Assembly (NCBI GenBank): GCA_947579605.1
Contig: OX388317.1
Location: forward strand, 20,789,384 to 20,853,383
Length of the DNA: 64,000 nt
Reading direction: 5' to 3'
Source: Athripsodes cinereus
Taxonomy: Eukaryota; Arthropoda; Insecta; Trichoptera; Leptoceridae
This document shows positions 1-11,650 of the stretch, piece by piece. Within the stretch, counting starts at the first letter, position 1, and the number at the start of each line of letters is the position of its first letter. Made by a program: the position numbers and the translations under genes. Under the pieces are notes generated by a model. The model was given only the letters and a program-made list of their open reading frames with translations, had not been told where the DNA came from and did no database searches.

Positions 1-949
1 TTCTAGTAGTAGAAGTCTTAGAAAGTTAAAGCGATTTTACCGTCGTTTAAATGTCATTCGAAGCCCTTTATACTAAGTAAACAACCTTTCGTCCCTACTT
101 ATAGTAGGTAATTTGAGGTTCATTGGTGAAATTGGATCATGACAAGAAAACCACTTTTGGGTGGGTACCACCTACACTTACTTACCTACTAACTTTTAAA
201 TTTGAACTTGAAAAATATAAAGAATTCTCTTTATCAATGGTCAATTTATAGTCACCCTTTTGCGCATTGGTACAAAAAATAGAGGAATTTTGCTCTTATT
301 ATTAAAACAAAGTTGATAATTGGTATGGACTGACGAAAGTAGTGGATTTTTTTTATTTATATATTCCAAAAGAGTAAATACAAACAAACAAAAAGGACAA
401 CAATTATGGAATATATTATTGCCCCACTAGACTATGGTCTGTTCTGCGGCAATACAATAAATCAAAACAATTTAAATAATAATAATAGCACATCATATTA
501 TGTGCGTGAAATAAGTAATTGATCATCATTATGCGCGTGTAGTCATTTAGTACGTGCGAGTTGAATTAACGTAGGAGTTAGTAGTTATTGTATAGTATTA
601 TGTTCGTCAGATCCCTCTCAGACTCCCTTCTGCCCCTCTCCATGAGTCATTTCTTCACCAATTTGTTAAAGTATTTCCCATTTGAAATATATTCGGGATT
701 ATTCGGTAAAACATTCTTGGCCCAAGAAAGGTGAGGTATCTCTGAGCAAAAGTCTTATATGTAATTTCATTTAATAAATTGAATATTCTCAAAAAGTTTG
801 GAACTCAACTATTTTTTAAAGCCTTTATATATTACATGTTTTCAAGTAATTTTACTATATCATCAATAAAAACCCTATTTTAAATTTGCGTAGGTACATT
901 AATGATGTCTCACCATAGACATACTTTAACATAACATGCATAGACATCA
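1..949. other. unassigned AT-rich sequence
   Basis: No gene, repeat family or long open frame was recognised here. The stretch is AT-rich non-coding DNA with many in-frame stops on both strands. Confidence 0.5.
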
Positions 950-1001
950 AATATTTAATTTGATTAAATTAAAAACACTGTGTCTTTCTCTGAAAGTGTT
1001 A

Positions 1002-1935
1002 TACTACTCTGTTCAAAAAGTATCGCGAATTTTGAATTTCCGTGGGCTACGTATATCTGATTTTTGATTTTTTTGTAGCGTTATATTGGTACTCATGTCT
1101 GTTATTTATGCTGACAAGGTCGGCTATTTTGAATCTTTAGTTAATTTTCGACAGCTGTTTTGCTTGGATGTGTTTTGGCTCGTCTTCGATTTTTGCCTAT
1201 TCAAAAAAAATGGATCAAAGAATCTGTATCAATTTTTGTATGACAAAACAAAATAAAGTGCACAGATGCATTCCGAATGTTGACTGTGGCATATGGTGAG
1301 GCTACCTTGGACCAAAGCAACGTTTATTGGTGGTACAAAATGTTCTCAGAGAGCCAAGAAGATGTGATCGACGCAGATCGTGCCGGACGCGCCCGAGCAC
1401 ATCAACAACGTACAAAAACATTGATAAAGCGAAGAAAATAGTTTAAGCCAATCGTCGAATCACCATTAGAGAAGTTGCTGAGGACCTAAACATATCGACT
1501 GGCTCGTGCCATTCGATTTTAACCTATGATTTGGGCATGAGTCGGGTCGCCGCGAAATTCGTGCCAAAATTGTTCACTTTCGACCAAAAACAGTATCGCG
1601 TTAACATTGCTCAGGAGATGTTGGACTCGGTCCGTGACGACCCAAATGTGCTCCAGAGGATCATAACTGGTGACGAATCATGGTTTTATGGTTATGACGT
1701 GGAAACCATTCATTGGAATAGATCCATTTTTTGGAATAGGCAAAAATCGAAGACGAGCCAAAACACATCCAATCAAAACAGCTGTCAAAAATTAACTAAA
1801 CGTTAAAAATGGCTGACCTTGTCAGCATAAGTAAGGGACATGAGTACCAACATAACGCTACAAAAAAATCAAATATCAAATATACGTAGCCCGCGGAAAT
1901 TCAAAATTCGCGATACTTTTTGAACAGACCTCGTA
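1002..1935 (+). mobile_element. non-autonomous mariner element with about 205-bp inverted ends
   Basis: The right end begins, on the complement, TACGAGGTCTGTTCAAAAAG and the left end TACTACTCTGTTCAAAAAG; TA dinucleotides at both edges fit the TA duplication of the Tc1/mariner superfamily. The arms continue inward far beyond the usual 28-30 bp: about 1008-1216 matches the complement of about 1721-1928 at roughly 90 percent. The right arm even contains the complement of the transposase start codon region (GATCCAT). The 3' half of the transposase gene, including two catalytic aspartates, is missing. The element is therefore non-autonomous and looks like a mariner in which an inverted copy of the 5' end replaced the 3' part. 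Confidence 0.88.
1210..1806 (+). pseudogene. mariner transposase, broken and truncated
   Basis: A transposase of the Tc1/mariner DDE/D family, which would bind the terminal repeats and cut and paste the element in the nucleus. The remnant starts with an ATG at 1210 (MDQRI), loses frame within the first 30 codons, and then shows the helix-turn-helix region in other frames, with a stop after a KKIV stretch near 1440. From 1537 a clean frame reads MSRVAAKFVPKL, then LQRIITGDESWFYGYDVET; the TGDESW motif carries the first aspartate of the mariner D,D34D triad. Directly after this the sequence runs into the inverted 5' end, so the second and third aspartates are absent. About half of the usual 345-residue protein is represented. 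It resembles the irritans-type mariners by motif, but the subfamily was not tested. It cannot encode an active transposase. Confidence 0.88.
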
Positions 1936-2012
1936 TATTATAAAAATATATAATACTTAAAGTGAAAGACACAGTATTTTCATTTAATCGAACTAAGTAT
2001 TTAATTATGATG

Positions 2013-2611
2013 AACTTTCACAGTGTTAGCTCTTCAATAATTAATAAATTATGTATAGACAATTCACACATAATATCTATTTCGTCCCAAACGAAGGTTT
2101 GAATTGTGTAATTTGTGTATTAACATGAGAACAATCGTTAAGAGTTATTTCACATCTTATTAAAACGATATGTCACACACGTACACTAACATTTGTAACC
2201 AATAACTGTAATATTTATTTAAATTCAGTAAAAGTTAACTATTATAATAAACAAAATACAATAATGATACGTAAGCCATTTACATTGTCTCTGTTGATCT
2301 ACTTTCTCTATTATTATTATTTAGTGCTATTGTTTATAATATTCTGTTTGTCTGTTTGTATATTCGCATTGCCATTTTGTTTATTATAACAATCCCCGCA
2401 AATTATCAGTCGAATAAATAGTTTTAATAATATTACAATAATCACTGCATTGTTTTGCTGGTATGATAATGACAACATGAGAACTGTCGATTATTTTATT
2501 TCAAATAAGATGAAATGCGTCAATTATAATGCGCCGCAACGCTTCTTTTCCGCCTTGTGTTAGATAGATCACGTCTGTTAATGTGCTTGAATGAGATTAC
2601 GAGTAAATGTA
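2013..2611. other. unassigned AT-rich sequence
   Basis: No gene was seen. A locally GC-richer stretch near 2530-2560 has no recognisable coding content. Confidence 0.5.
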
Positions 2612-2790
2612 TGCAAGGGTTCCGTCGGCCCGGGCATCCCTCTTTCACAATACACCGTTCCTATGACAACGACTGGGAGTGCAGGGAATGTCGTGGGAAG
2701 AGGTGATGCGATTAGCGCAGAGACGCTCTGAATGGAGGAGGCTGGTTTCTGCCCTGTGCTCCCGAGAGGAGCGTTGGGGTCGATGGAATG
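2612..2790 (+). mobile_element. LINE family A, 3' fragment (copy 1)
   Basis: This 5'-truncated fragment matches the last codons of the RT protein of family A. The frame corresponds to GFRRPGHPSFTIHRSYDND, followed by the RRSEWRRLVSALCSREER tail in a shifted frame after an indel near 2668. Five more fragments of the same end occur in the window (9304, 42815, 45371, 50484, 55529). Confidence 0.8.
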
Positions 2791-3834
2791 GAAATATGTG
2801 AAGCGCGTATTTTAATATTGACTATATAAAAAAAATTGGCACTTGCTTTTTTATCAATCTTTATGTAGGTACTGCTAGTAAACAAAATTAAGAAGTAAAT
2901 CTATTTTATTCGTGTTTGTTCTTCAAATCACTTTTTTTATCAGAGTGGCCAGCCCATGGCATACTTGTACATTATGCACATTAATTATGTAAAGTGATTA
3001 TTCAGTATATGAACAAAACTGACATATTTTTAGCCCACCGTCGTTAAATATTGCAATCGATATAATATTTTTTTTCATTAATGAAAAATAGCTCAATCTT
3101 TTGCTGAGTGCATAAATGCTCCATGTAATTGTGACACTACATCAACACTGTGCTGGACGCAAATGAACTCGACGCATATCGTAAAACAATTCAAAATCAT
3201 AACATACACTATGGCACAAAATAATATGTACTTCATACGTTGTGTACATGTCATTGTCAGAATCCATAGAGAATCTCTGGGAATTATACCATAGTCATTC
3301 ATAAAAAGCATAGACAATAGATAGATTAACAACAGTTGTAGTAATATACATCACCTACTATGCGCAGTTGCTACTACAGTGTTACCATGCAGGCTTTTCA
3401 TTAATAGCGGTGTTGCAACCATTATCATTTCAAATAAACCATTCATTCTCTTTGTTATGATGCAGCGGACTTTTATAGTCATCTGTCTTGCATTGTTCAC
3501 CAATAATGAAAGTTGAAAGTTCATATTTTTTATATTTTGTCATCTATCTATGGTTCTAACTGTCATTTATCTATGGTTTTAACTGTCATTTTATGGAAAT
3601 TGCTCTTATTATTTACATACACAAATATCATGGAGTCGAGTGTTTTTATAAACATGTAAATATTACATTAACATCAGTCGTAATGTATTATTTCTATATG
3701 TTTTCTTTTTCAACTTTCGCCCTTTCAACTCCTCTTGGAAACAGAGAACAGCAATCTGCCTCTTCAATCCAGAGCGATTCTTGTCGATCTTCACTTTCTA
3801 CTACATTCACAAGATTCTGATATTGTTGTCGTAA
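2791..3834. other. unassigned sequence
   Basis: No gene was recognised. A short imperfect tandem duplication of about 23 bp, built on ATCTATGGTT, lies at about 3540-3590. Confidence 0.5.
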
Positions 3835-3837
3835 CAG

Positions 3838-4025
3838 AGGCCTGAGTCAATAACACATTTTCACGTCCGTTAGCGTTCAAATGTAGAGGATTTGCGCCAA
3901 AGTGTTAATTTTCGTAACTATTGTGTATCTTAGCAATGAAATTGACACCTGCTTGCAACTTCGTCTATACTCAAACGTTAACGGAACGAAAACGTAACGT
4001 GAAAATGTTTTATTGACTCAGGCCT
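3838..4025. mobile_element. 188-bp palindromic MITE, PIF/Harbinger-like (copy 1)
   Basis: The element starts AGGCCTGAGTCAATAACACA and ends with its complement, and is flanked by CAG on both sides (3835-3837 and 4026-4028), a 3-bp target duplication. The arms extend inward for about 60 bp with a conserved central segment (GTGTTAATTTTCGTAAC). It has no coding capacity. A second copy at 38097-38297 is better conserved and also shows a 3-bp CTG/TTG flank. CWG-type 3-bp duplications are known for some Harbinger elements, which is the basis for the class assignment. Confidence 0.75.
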
Positions 4026-4028
4026 CAG

Positions 4029-5009
4029 GAACGTTATATTATGAATGAGAGTCGTTCAGGTTGTTTTTAGTTATTTATTTATTTTACGTGAAACAACGTC
4101 ACATAATAATAATATGACACTATTGTAAAAATGGCGTACATACTGCCATGTAGCAATGGCTTCCAGCTAACCTAATACAATGTTTGATATACACGTTTTA
4201 ACTTTTAGTGAGTTTAAAAAATATATGAAATTAAAAGTAAAAATATAACAAGTCTTGTCACATGCAGTTTGTCTGGTGACTAGCCCCTTATGGAAAAAAT
4301 AAATTATTTATTTGTGACAGTCATAAAAAAAATAAACAACGGTTATTCCCAATCTTTCTTACCATAAAAAAATGAAGAAAATATTACATAGAACGAAGAA
4401 AAGCGATAGGTATATCTAAATGGAATTCAAATGTCACATATTATTTCAAAATGTAATTCTGTTAAAACTTTATATTAGGTATATCATTGTTTAAAATAAT
4501 CATCTAACTAAATAATATGTTAAAAACATGTTAGATTTATATCTTTGACCACAATAAATTAACTCATAAAATATTCAAACAAATAAATAAATAAAAATGT
4601 GTGTTTGTTTTCGATACATAAATAAATTTCGTTGTTTTTCGGGTGCTCTTCTGTCTGAAATAAATAAATTAATTCGAATATAAAAACACCTTTGGACTCT
4701 TGAAACATAAATTTCATTGAATAACAAAGCACCGTAACCCCCAATAGAATGAATGAAGAATATATAAGCTGTGGAATCCCTAGCGTCATCCACCTCTTCA
4801 TAATGTATTACTTGTGTGTGTATTATTATTGTAAGGTTTATGCCCGGAGTAGCTCGGAGAGTGATAAATAAATTAATGAATACAACTTACAAGTGACAAG
4901 ACCTTTAATATAAAAAAATGCATTGTGCCGTTGAGTCTAAGACAAAGAATAACTCTTATTCTTTTTTATGTAAGCATCATGAATAAGTTAGCCGTTCCTA
5001 AAACATGAC
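4029..5009. other. unassigned sequence with poly-A/AAATA-type tails
   Basis: No gene was seen. AAATAAATAAAT-like runs near 4570-4600 and 4860-4880 look like old retroelement tails, but no body could be attached to them. Confidence 0.4.
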
Positions 5010-5155
5010 AATTGAATAATATCAACGATTCAATTTATGTCCATTCTCAATGTATTACTTTTGTCATTAAGAGAATAACTTGCATGTTTCATACATATCG
5101 TGCGTCTGCTGCGTACCCCATTTGTGGGAGATGACTTGATCATATGAATGAAGCA
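5010..5155 (-). repeat. repeat family 1, arm fragment
   Basis: Read on the minus strand this is a diverged arm of family 1: the ATGCAAGTTATTCTC and CCATTCTCAATGT regions and the end GTACCCCATTTGTGGGAGAT match other copies such as 39700-39835. Confidence 0.55.
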
Positions 5156-5589
5156 ATGAAACGCGTAAAAAATATTGTATAGTAGATAAATAATTGGTAC
5201 GAGTGTGATAGACTACGAGTTTGTGTTATTTTTTCGTTTCTTATGTTGGTACGGTAGTAAATAGCTATATTCATTCTAGTGTAGTATTGTACTTGCTTAA
5301 ATTTTTTGACATTAGAATTGTTGAAGATGTCTGTTTAATTATAAACTGTTTCATTTGTTATTTAATTGTTTCTTTTCATGAATGGTAATGTAATTAATTT
5401 CAAACGTTCTGTTTGCGCTCTTGTCTGTATAGTGACAGTGGCGTAGCTAGGGTCATCTGCGCCCGGGGACATGGCACAAAGTCGGCGCCCCTTCTCGGAG
5501 CCGTCAAGAAAATTTTGAAATTTTACGATTTATATGGTTCATTTTCGAAGCATCAATCTGGTATTTTAATGAAATAAAATAGAGACTAA

Positions 5590-5690
5590 AAGTGATGTGA
5601 GTAGAGAAAATTCTCAAAAGAATTTCTCGAGAACGAGAAATTTCTCCGAGAATTTCTCCTCTGACAGAAGAGAAATTTCTCTCCATAATT
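5590..5690. repeat. cluster of GAGAATTTCTC-type palindromes in the hAT left end
   Basis: Short palindromic words of the type GAGAAATTTCTC or GAGAATTTCTC occur about six times within 100 bp, and again at about 6175-6225. Repeated subterminal motifs of this kind are transposase binding sites in characterised hAT elements; that role is inferred here only from position. Confidence 0.45.
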
Positions 5691-6389
5691 TTCACAAAAA
5701 TATTACCTTTCGCCCAATACCGGAAAACCTGATCGGTCTAAAACTTCATTGGGCTGATTTGGGCCCAAATCAGAGGTTTTTAATACTTTTTCCATGAAGG
5801 TACCTACCATTTTTTTAAATGGACATGTGTGGTGTCAAACTTTTTTCTTTTTCCAATGAAAAAACTTCAAGTTTAAGAAAGAGGTTTTTACTACTGTACT
5901 ATTATTTACGTAAATGTTTACTATATTTTTTCAATAACTCATGTATTTGTCGGTTATCTGTTTATTTTAACCCGAGCGATGCCGGATTACAAAAACTAGT
6001 AACTTATAAGTGAACAATGAACTCTACTTAAAATCGAAAATCATCAATTTTCCTATGTTATATTTGTTCCTTTTAAAAACTAGTCTATCAAGTATATTCT
6101 TTTTACACATTACCATATCCTTATTGTAAAAATGAACAATAAAAAATATTTTGTCTCAAAATACACCATAATTCTCCAAAATTCTCCACTACGAGAAATT
6201 TCTCGAAAAAAAATTCTAGAGTATTCCATAACACTACAGACTAATAATTTTCTATACGATTGTAAACAATTAAGCCAGATAAATGTTAAACTTTTCATAT
6301 TGAAAAAGGTAAAATTATAGAATGTCAGGATATAGCTTCACATTATCAAATAAATAATCTTAATAATAATGAAATATACAAATACTTCC

Positions 6390-7760
6390 GCAGTCCAAAA
6401 ATCTATATCGCACTGAAAACAAAAATAAATTGACAAATGATTTTAAAGATAGATAAAATAAAAGCGATCTAAGCCAAAAATATAGAAAAAGCAATAAACG
6501 CGTAGGCTATTCCGTTATCAACATACTCATTTGGCATTATAAAATGGTCAAAAACCAATTTAAATAAATTAGAAAGTTTAATAAGATCAAAATTAACAAC
6601 AACAAAAAATATCACCATCCAAAGTCCGCGGAAAAAAGGTTGACTCTGCCTAGAAGTATAGGAGGAAGAGGAATTGTTAACATTTCCCCTTTACATAATT
6701 ATCAAATTGAATCTCTTAAAACATTTTTCAAAAATAAACAAAATTATTTTACATTACATAAAATTATAATACAGACCGACAAAAATCATACCTACATCAT
6801 TAAATGTATATGTCGAAACAGTAGGTACGCGAATAAACTATTAAAATATTTTGTTAGAATCTTAAAATAGGAAACAACTTCATGCTAGACACCTCAATGA
6901 TCTCAACCAATCTCATGTGTTTTTTTTTTATTAAAACAATAAACGGCAAAAGCCTTTTACATGATAGATCTCAAATCAATACAACATACACATATAACTA
7001 ATTTCAATAATAATTATAACAATCAACATACAATGTACAATATCAATGTACATTAAATAATGAATAAATAAATAAAAAAATAAAGATTCATAACAAACAA
7101 GTGACAAATATCCGTCAAACAGATGGTTTAACTCTGGGGAAGTGTATGGGAAAACCGAGGGTTTTATACTGGTTGTTCAAGAACAAGTAATAAATACAAA
7201 AAAATTATCAAAAGTACATTATAAAAAATCAAAATACAACTAACGATTCATGTAGAAAATGTCTGGCCAAATCGGAAACGATACAACATATAGTTTCGGG
7301 TTGTTCTACTCTCGCTCAAACTGAATATACTAATAGACATCATCATGTCGAAAAATAATACATAATTTAATAAACTCGCGAAATATAATACCATACTTTA
7401 AATACAACCCGGAAGCGGTGTTAGAAAATCAAAATTATAGGATCTATTATGATAAAACAAAAATAAAAGATAGACAAATACATCATAATAGACCCGATTT
7501 AGGATTACATGATAAACAAATTAAAATTACGTATCTAATAGACATCGCTGTACCAAATAAGCATAATATTCAAACAACTGTCGCAGAAAAAATACAAAAC
7601 TAGCAGGAGAAATTAAAAAAATTGGCATTCTATGTAGGTCTGTTTACATAATACCATTAGTTTTGTCAGCTACAGGGGTACCTCCGAAATCTTTGATAAA
7701 TAATTTGCAAAAATTAGATTCACCGGTAAATTGATAAATTAAAATTCAAAAATCTATTAA
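6390..7760 (+). pseudogene. non-LTR retrotransposon RT, C-terminal part, decayed
   Basis: This would be the C-terminal half of a LINE polyprotein (reverse transcriptase thumb plus zinc-binding tail). Pieces in alternating frames give, in order, the TYSFGIIKWSKTNLNKLESL region (about 6520), LPRSIGGRGIVNISPLHNYQ (about 6645), a CRKCLAKSETIQHIVSGC knuckle (about 7252-7308, pattern C-x2-C-x8-H-x4-C), DRQIHHNRPDLGLHDKQIKI (about 7460-7530) and LSATGVPPKSL near the end. Several frameshifts and stops break it, so no protein is made. It lies entirely inside the hAT element, and no RT active site (YADD) is present, so the copy is 5'-truncated. The exact LINE clade was not determined. Confidence 0.8.
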
Positions 7761-8761
7761 AGTTAATACTTGTAATATTGAAAGAAAATTTTTCAACACC
7801 GATATTTCAGGCACAATGCTGGTATTTTGAGCCCATGTTTTGAGCCTAATCCTTTGATATCCTGTATATCTGGATAGGTGATTTTTTTCCGGCATTAGAC
7901 TGTTAAGTTTTTGTATAATCATGACTGATCATATGGAGACTCATCTGGTTGTATAATGCTGAGAAGTGTGGATGGCAATTCTGCCGCCGCGTATAGTTAA
8001 AATTTTATAAAAAATTAAAATATACTTATAAAACATGACTGGTTAAATGAAATGTTAAAAATGTTGAGTAAAAACTTTTTCAGAAATATATGCGAAAGTT
8101 GTTAAAAAAAATTAACAATTTTTACATGATAATCCAAAAACAGCGATGATGTGATGAGTAATGAAAAAAATTCCAATGTTGTTTTTTCTTGCAAGTAAAA
8201 TAAAATATTATTACCGAAAAATTTGCTAGATTTCAAATATTATTTAAAACAACAACTTACTTGCTACATTTCTATCTAATGACAAATTTATCGCTTTTCA
8301 ACTAATGTGAAGTAGGTACATATTATACTATTTTCTTTGCACTCAAGTAAAATCCTATATTCGACTCGAAATTATTCAACCTGTATAATTTGATAAAACC
8401 AGATGCCACTTTCAGTTATGAAGAATAATATTTGAACCCAAACTGATCTTTGTTTAAAAAAAAACGCCATCAGCAATCCTGTATTGTGGATGTGTCATTT
8501 GGTTTATGAGTAGAATGGCGCCCCTTAGTGCTCAATGGGGGCGCTAAAATCGTGTTTGCTAACTGGTTTGTAATGAAGATATTTGTGGAGCTCCAAAATT
8601 CTTTCAAACGTATTTTAATCTTTCAAACGTATTTGGAATACATTTGTTGACATCAAAATGAAAAAAAAAAGTTTTAATGCTCATTTTGGCGCCCCCTAAA
8701 GCGGCGCCCGGGGACATATGTCCCCCCCTGCCCCCCCCCTAGCTACGCCACTGTATAGTGA

Positions 8762-9303
8762 TATGTATGTTTGTAGTATTTCTTGTTGAATGACGAATAG
8801 CACAAAAGTGTTATCTCTCAAGTCATTTAGTGACAATTTTATTAAATTAATAATCACATACTATTTATGTATATATTATCGCTAATATATTTATTAATAT
8901 ATAAGTTAAGTTTATTTTGATAGTCTAAAAATAAAATAAAACTCCTTATTAATGCCAGTTTTAAAGTACCCATAAAAATTTCAGCGATTATAAAGTGAAT
9001 ATAAACAAACAAACATAACAAAAACAAAATTTATAAACAGACTCAAATATATATATATGTGCGGATTACATGAAAAAACCACAAACAGATAATCACAGAG
9101 AGTGCTGTAATAAATAACACATCGCTTTTACATTAATGGCGCATACATGACTTTCTTTTTCTAACGTCACTACCTACGTACCTAGGTAAATAATGTTAGT
9201 CCTATAGGTAATACTGTATAATTATGTTGACTTTTTTATATGCTCTACCTTTCAATACTATTCTGTCGCTGTGTCTAATTATACCACAAGTATAGAAGCC
9301 AGC
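8762..9303. other. unassigned sequence
   Basis: AT-rich DNA with no recognisable gene or repeat other than a short (TA)n run near 9048. Confidence 0.5.
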
Positions 9304-9570
9304 GTAATACAGGAGAGACGATGGTCCTGTCTGGGACATGTTCTGAAAATGCCCAATGATAGTTGGCCAAAAAGAGCACTGTTCTTCCGTCCGCAAGGGT
9401 TCCGTCGGCCCGGGCGTCCCTCTTTCACAATACACCGTTCCTATGACAACGACATCAGAGCGCAGGGAATGTCGTGGAAAGAGGTGACGCAATTGGCGCA
9501 GAGACACTCTGAATGGAGGAGGCTGGTTTCTGCCCTGCGCTCCCAACAGGAGCGTTGAGCGCGATGAATG
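9304..9570 (+). mobile_element. LINE family A, 3' fragment (copy 2)
   Basis: An uninterrupted frame reads VIQERRWSCLGHVLKMPNDS, then PKRALFFRPQGFRRPGRPSF and WKEVTQLAQRHSEWRRLVSA, ending at a TGA near 9556. It is the C-terminal end of an RTE-like LINE protein, 5'-truncated. The 3' end reads GCGATGAATGAATAG instead of the GATGAT repeats seen in other copies. Confidence 0.85.
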
Positions 9571-9624
9571 AATAGTAGCCAGCGGGTTAGCTTCATTTTC
9601 ATTTCATTAGATTGTTCTCTTTGT

Positions 9625-9850
9625 GTCAATTAAAATAGGGCATTCAGAATAGACGACATGCCTCATCGCTGAATGGCAGATGTTTATTGTTTTGTTGTGA
9701 GGTTTAACGAACACCTGCTTTTTACAGGACACTCAACACAAAGAATGGAATACCCATTCTCTTGCCTTCACAGGGTACCTGCTTGTCTGTTACATGAAAT
9801 TAGTCCGCTAGCTACCCCACTTGTGGGGTATGCCGCGATGGTATAATATA
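9625..9850. repeat. repeat family 1, part of an inverted pair
   Basis: The first half (to about 9760) matches the + orientation centre of the family (CACCTGCTTTTTACAGGACA), and the second half is an arm in minus orientation ending CTACCCCACTTGTGGGGTAT. The left arm is reduced to CATTCAGAATAGACGACATG. The order centre-then-inverted-arm is the same as at 39405-39835 and 46900-47256. Confidence 0.7.
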
Positions 9851-11597
9851 TCGTAGTAGAAGTCACAACGTTTTACTTACAATGTTACATTTTTTGTGAG
9901 TAGGTATATAAATGTTTATTTCCTTAATATTGCGATTAAACCAACTTTCACCCTATTATCTCAGCAAATTCGTATTTTTCTGTGAATAACTTGTATTCGA
10001 AATTGCGTGTTATCAATTTACAGTAAAGAACGAATATGCATATAAGAACAAACTTTAAAATACTTATAGAAATTTATCTATTTTCTTGCATTTATGTAGA
10101 TAACTGATTCACCTCCCTGTCTTCAAACTTGCAGTACAAACTGATACTGTGTAATACTTGTCAGCAAATAAATGTCCGGCAAAATACAATATGTACCCGA
10201 GATGTCACACAATGTAGGTACATTTTCTCGTATCTAAAGCTTTCTATACAAATCCTACAACTGATGTGAATGTAGATCGATTTTTGTGTTTAGTTTTCGG
10301 CTTTGTACTACAGTACCACACAGTATAGAACAAAACAACAAGTGTTTAGCATTAGACTTTACAGTATGTAGATGGATACATGTGTAGTTGAACTATGTTC
10401 TCTGTTATTGCTGTTATTATTGGTACCTATCACTAAACCATTTTCATATGATGAGACAAACGTCGCCGACAAGTGAAAACTACCTACATTGTTTTTTTTT
10501 TGTCGATACGACTTACTCAAATCGATTAAAGGTCTATTCAAGTACGTTAAACCAATATTTTTCAATAAAATTATGTTTTTATGATGATTGGCCACTAGTG
10601 GTCTTAAAAATCATTTAACCATGCACATCCTTTTATACATAATTTGAGAAAACATCATGTTTCTTGTATAATAATTTGACATATCTTAAATTCAATTTTT
10701 CAAATAATATAAAAAAAAATAAACCACTGTTTACATTCACTTGATTGATATACTAAAATCAAAAGCTTTGCTAAGCCGCGTTTTATAAGTTTATATTATT
10801 AAACGTTCTAAATTAAAACAACTTTCATAGTTAACTTCGAAAATAGAAAATTTACATCTCTAAGGGCCAATATTATAAAAGTCCGTTAGCTCAAGTTATT
10901 TTAATATGGTCCAATATTTGATATAACTACTCGTTTTTCAGCATTATAAACATCCGTTGATATTATTTCAGTAAAATGCTACCATCGGCTTTAACTGGCC
11001 GACCGACCAGGGATTAGTTTTGACGACTAGCATTGCTGTCTCACTATTTGCCTGAAGAGAGAAAGAAATAACAATAGATGAATCTACGCACGTGTTTTGT
11101 TAGGATATATTCTCATAGCATCCCTGTCATTTACTCATTTGTTTTGTGTGAATTATGAGATTGTTGGGTGAAGTTTTTATGAATGGGGAGCAGGTAGATA
11201 AAAGGGACAGGCAAGATCTTATGTGACCACCGGTTGAAAACAATGGGTACAGTAGGCAAAAATATTTCTTTTTAACGAATTGTCAAAATAGTTTTATAAT
11301 GCAGTATCTAGTAGAATGTACGAACTGATCGCCATCCGTTCGTAAAGTGTCGACATACTTACGAATATTGGGTTCCTCGTTTATAATTTCGGCCCTAAGT
11401 GTTTAAGCTCGTGGATATCATTATAACTAAAGTTTTAGCCGCATTGGGTGTAAGATTTTTGTTATTTCTTTTCTACAGAAGAAATTATTATCTTTGTTTA
11501 ACTTTGTACTTTGGATGTCTTATAATTTTAATACTTCTATTACACCAACACAGCAAATCCCACAAGTGGAGTATACAGCTTACCAACTGCTTGTAGT
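9851..11597. other. unassigned AT-rich sequence
   Basis: 1.7 kb with no recognisable gene. Short open frames here have no codon or motif signal and low complexity. Nothing is supported. Confidence 0.5.
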
Positions 11598-11650
11598 AAA
11601 CGTGAGAGACCAATTCTTTGCCGGGCTCCACGGCTTAAATAATTTTTTAT
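11598..11650 (+). repeat. repeat family 1, centre fragment
   Basis: The words GAGACCAATTCTTTGCCGGG and CTCCACGGC are the centre of family 1, here without either arm. Confidence 0.65.

Larger units (their letters stand above)
950..2012. repeat. palindromic repeat split by a mariner insertion
   Basis: The bases just left of the mariner (about 950-1001) and just right of it (about 1936-2012) are inverted copies of each other. Both arms contain the word ACTGTGTCTTTC, or its complement, with matching AT-rich flanks, giving about 50 bp of imperfect inverted repeat. The simplest reading is an older palindromic element whose centre received the mariner. Confidence 0.5.
5436..8753 (+). mobile_element. 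3.3-kb non-autonomous hAT element
   Basis: Both ends carry the terminal inverted repeat CAGTGGCGTAGCTAGGG, and the sequence TATAGTGA flanks the element on both sides (5428-5435 and 8754-8761). An 8-bp target duplication and CAG...CTG ends are hallmarks of the hAT superfamily. Subterminal parts are GC-rich and partly shared (GCGCCCGGGGACAT occurs at both ends in inverted form). No hAT transposase frame, zinc finger or dimerisation domain could be read inside. Instead the middle holds a decayed LINE (about 6390-7760). The element would need a transposase from elsewhere. Confidence 0.9.

Noticed and set aside
5504..5797. Overlapping open frames on both strands near the hAT left end
   Set aside because: They are created by repeated GAGAAATTTCTC palindromes, which read similarly in both directions.
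9202..9546. 114-codon minus-strand frame, also mirrored at 42894 and 45353
   Set aside because: It is the antisense of LINE family A coding sequence and recurs only because the LINE recurs.
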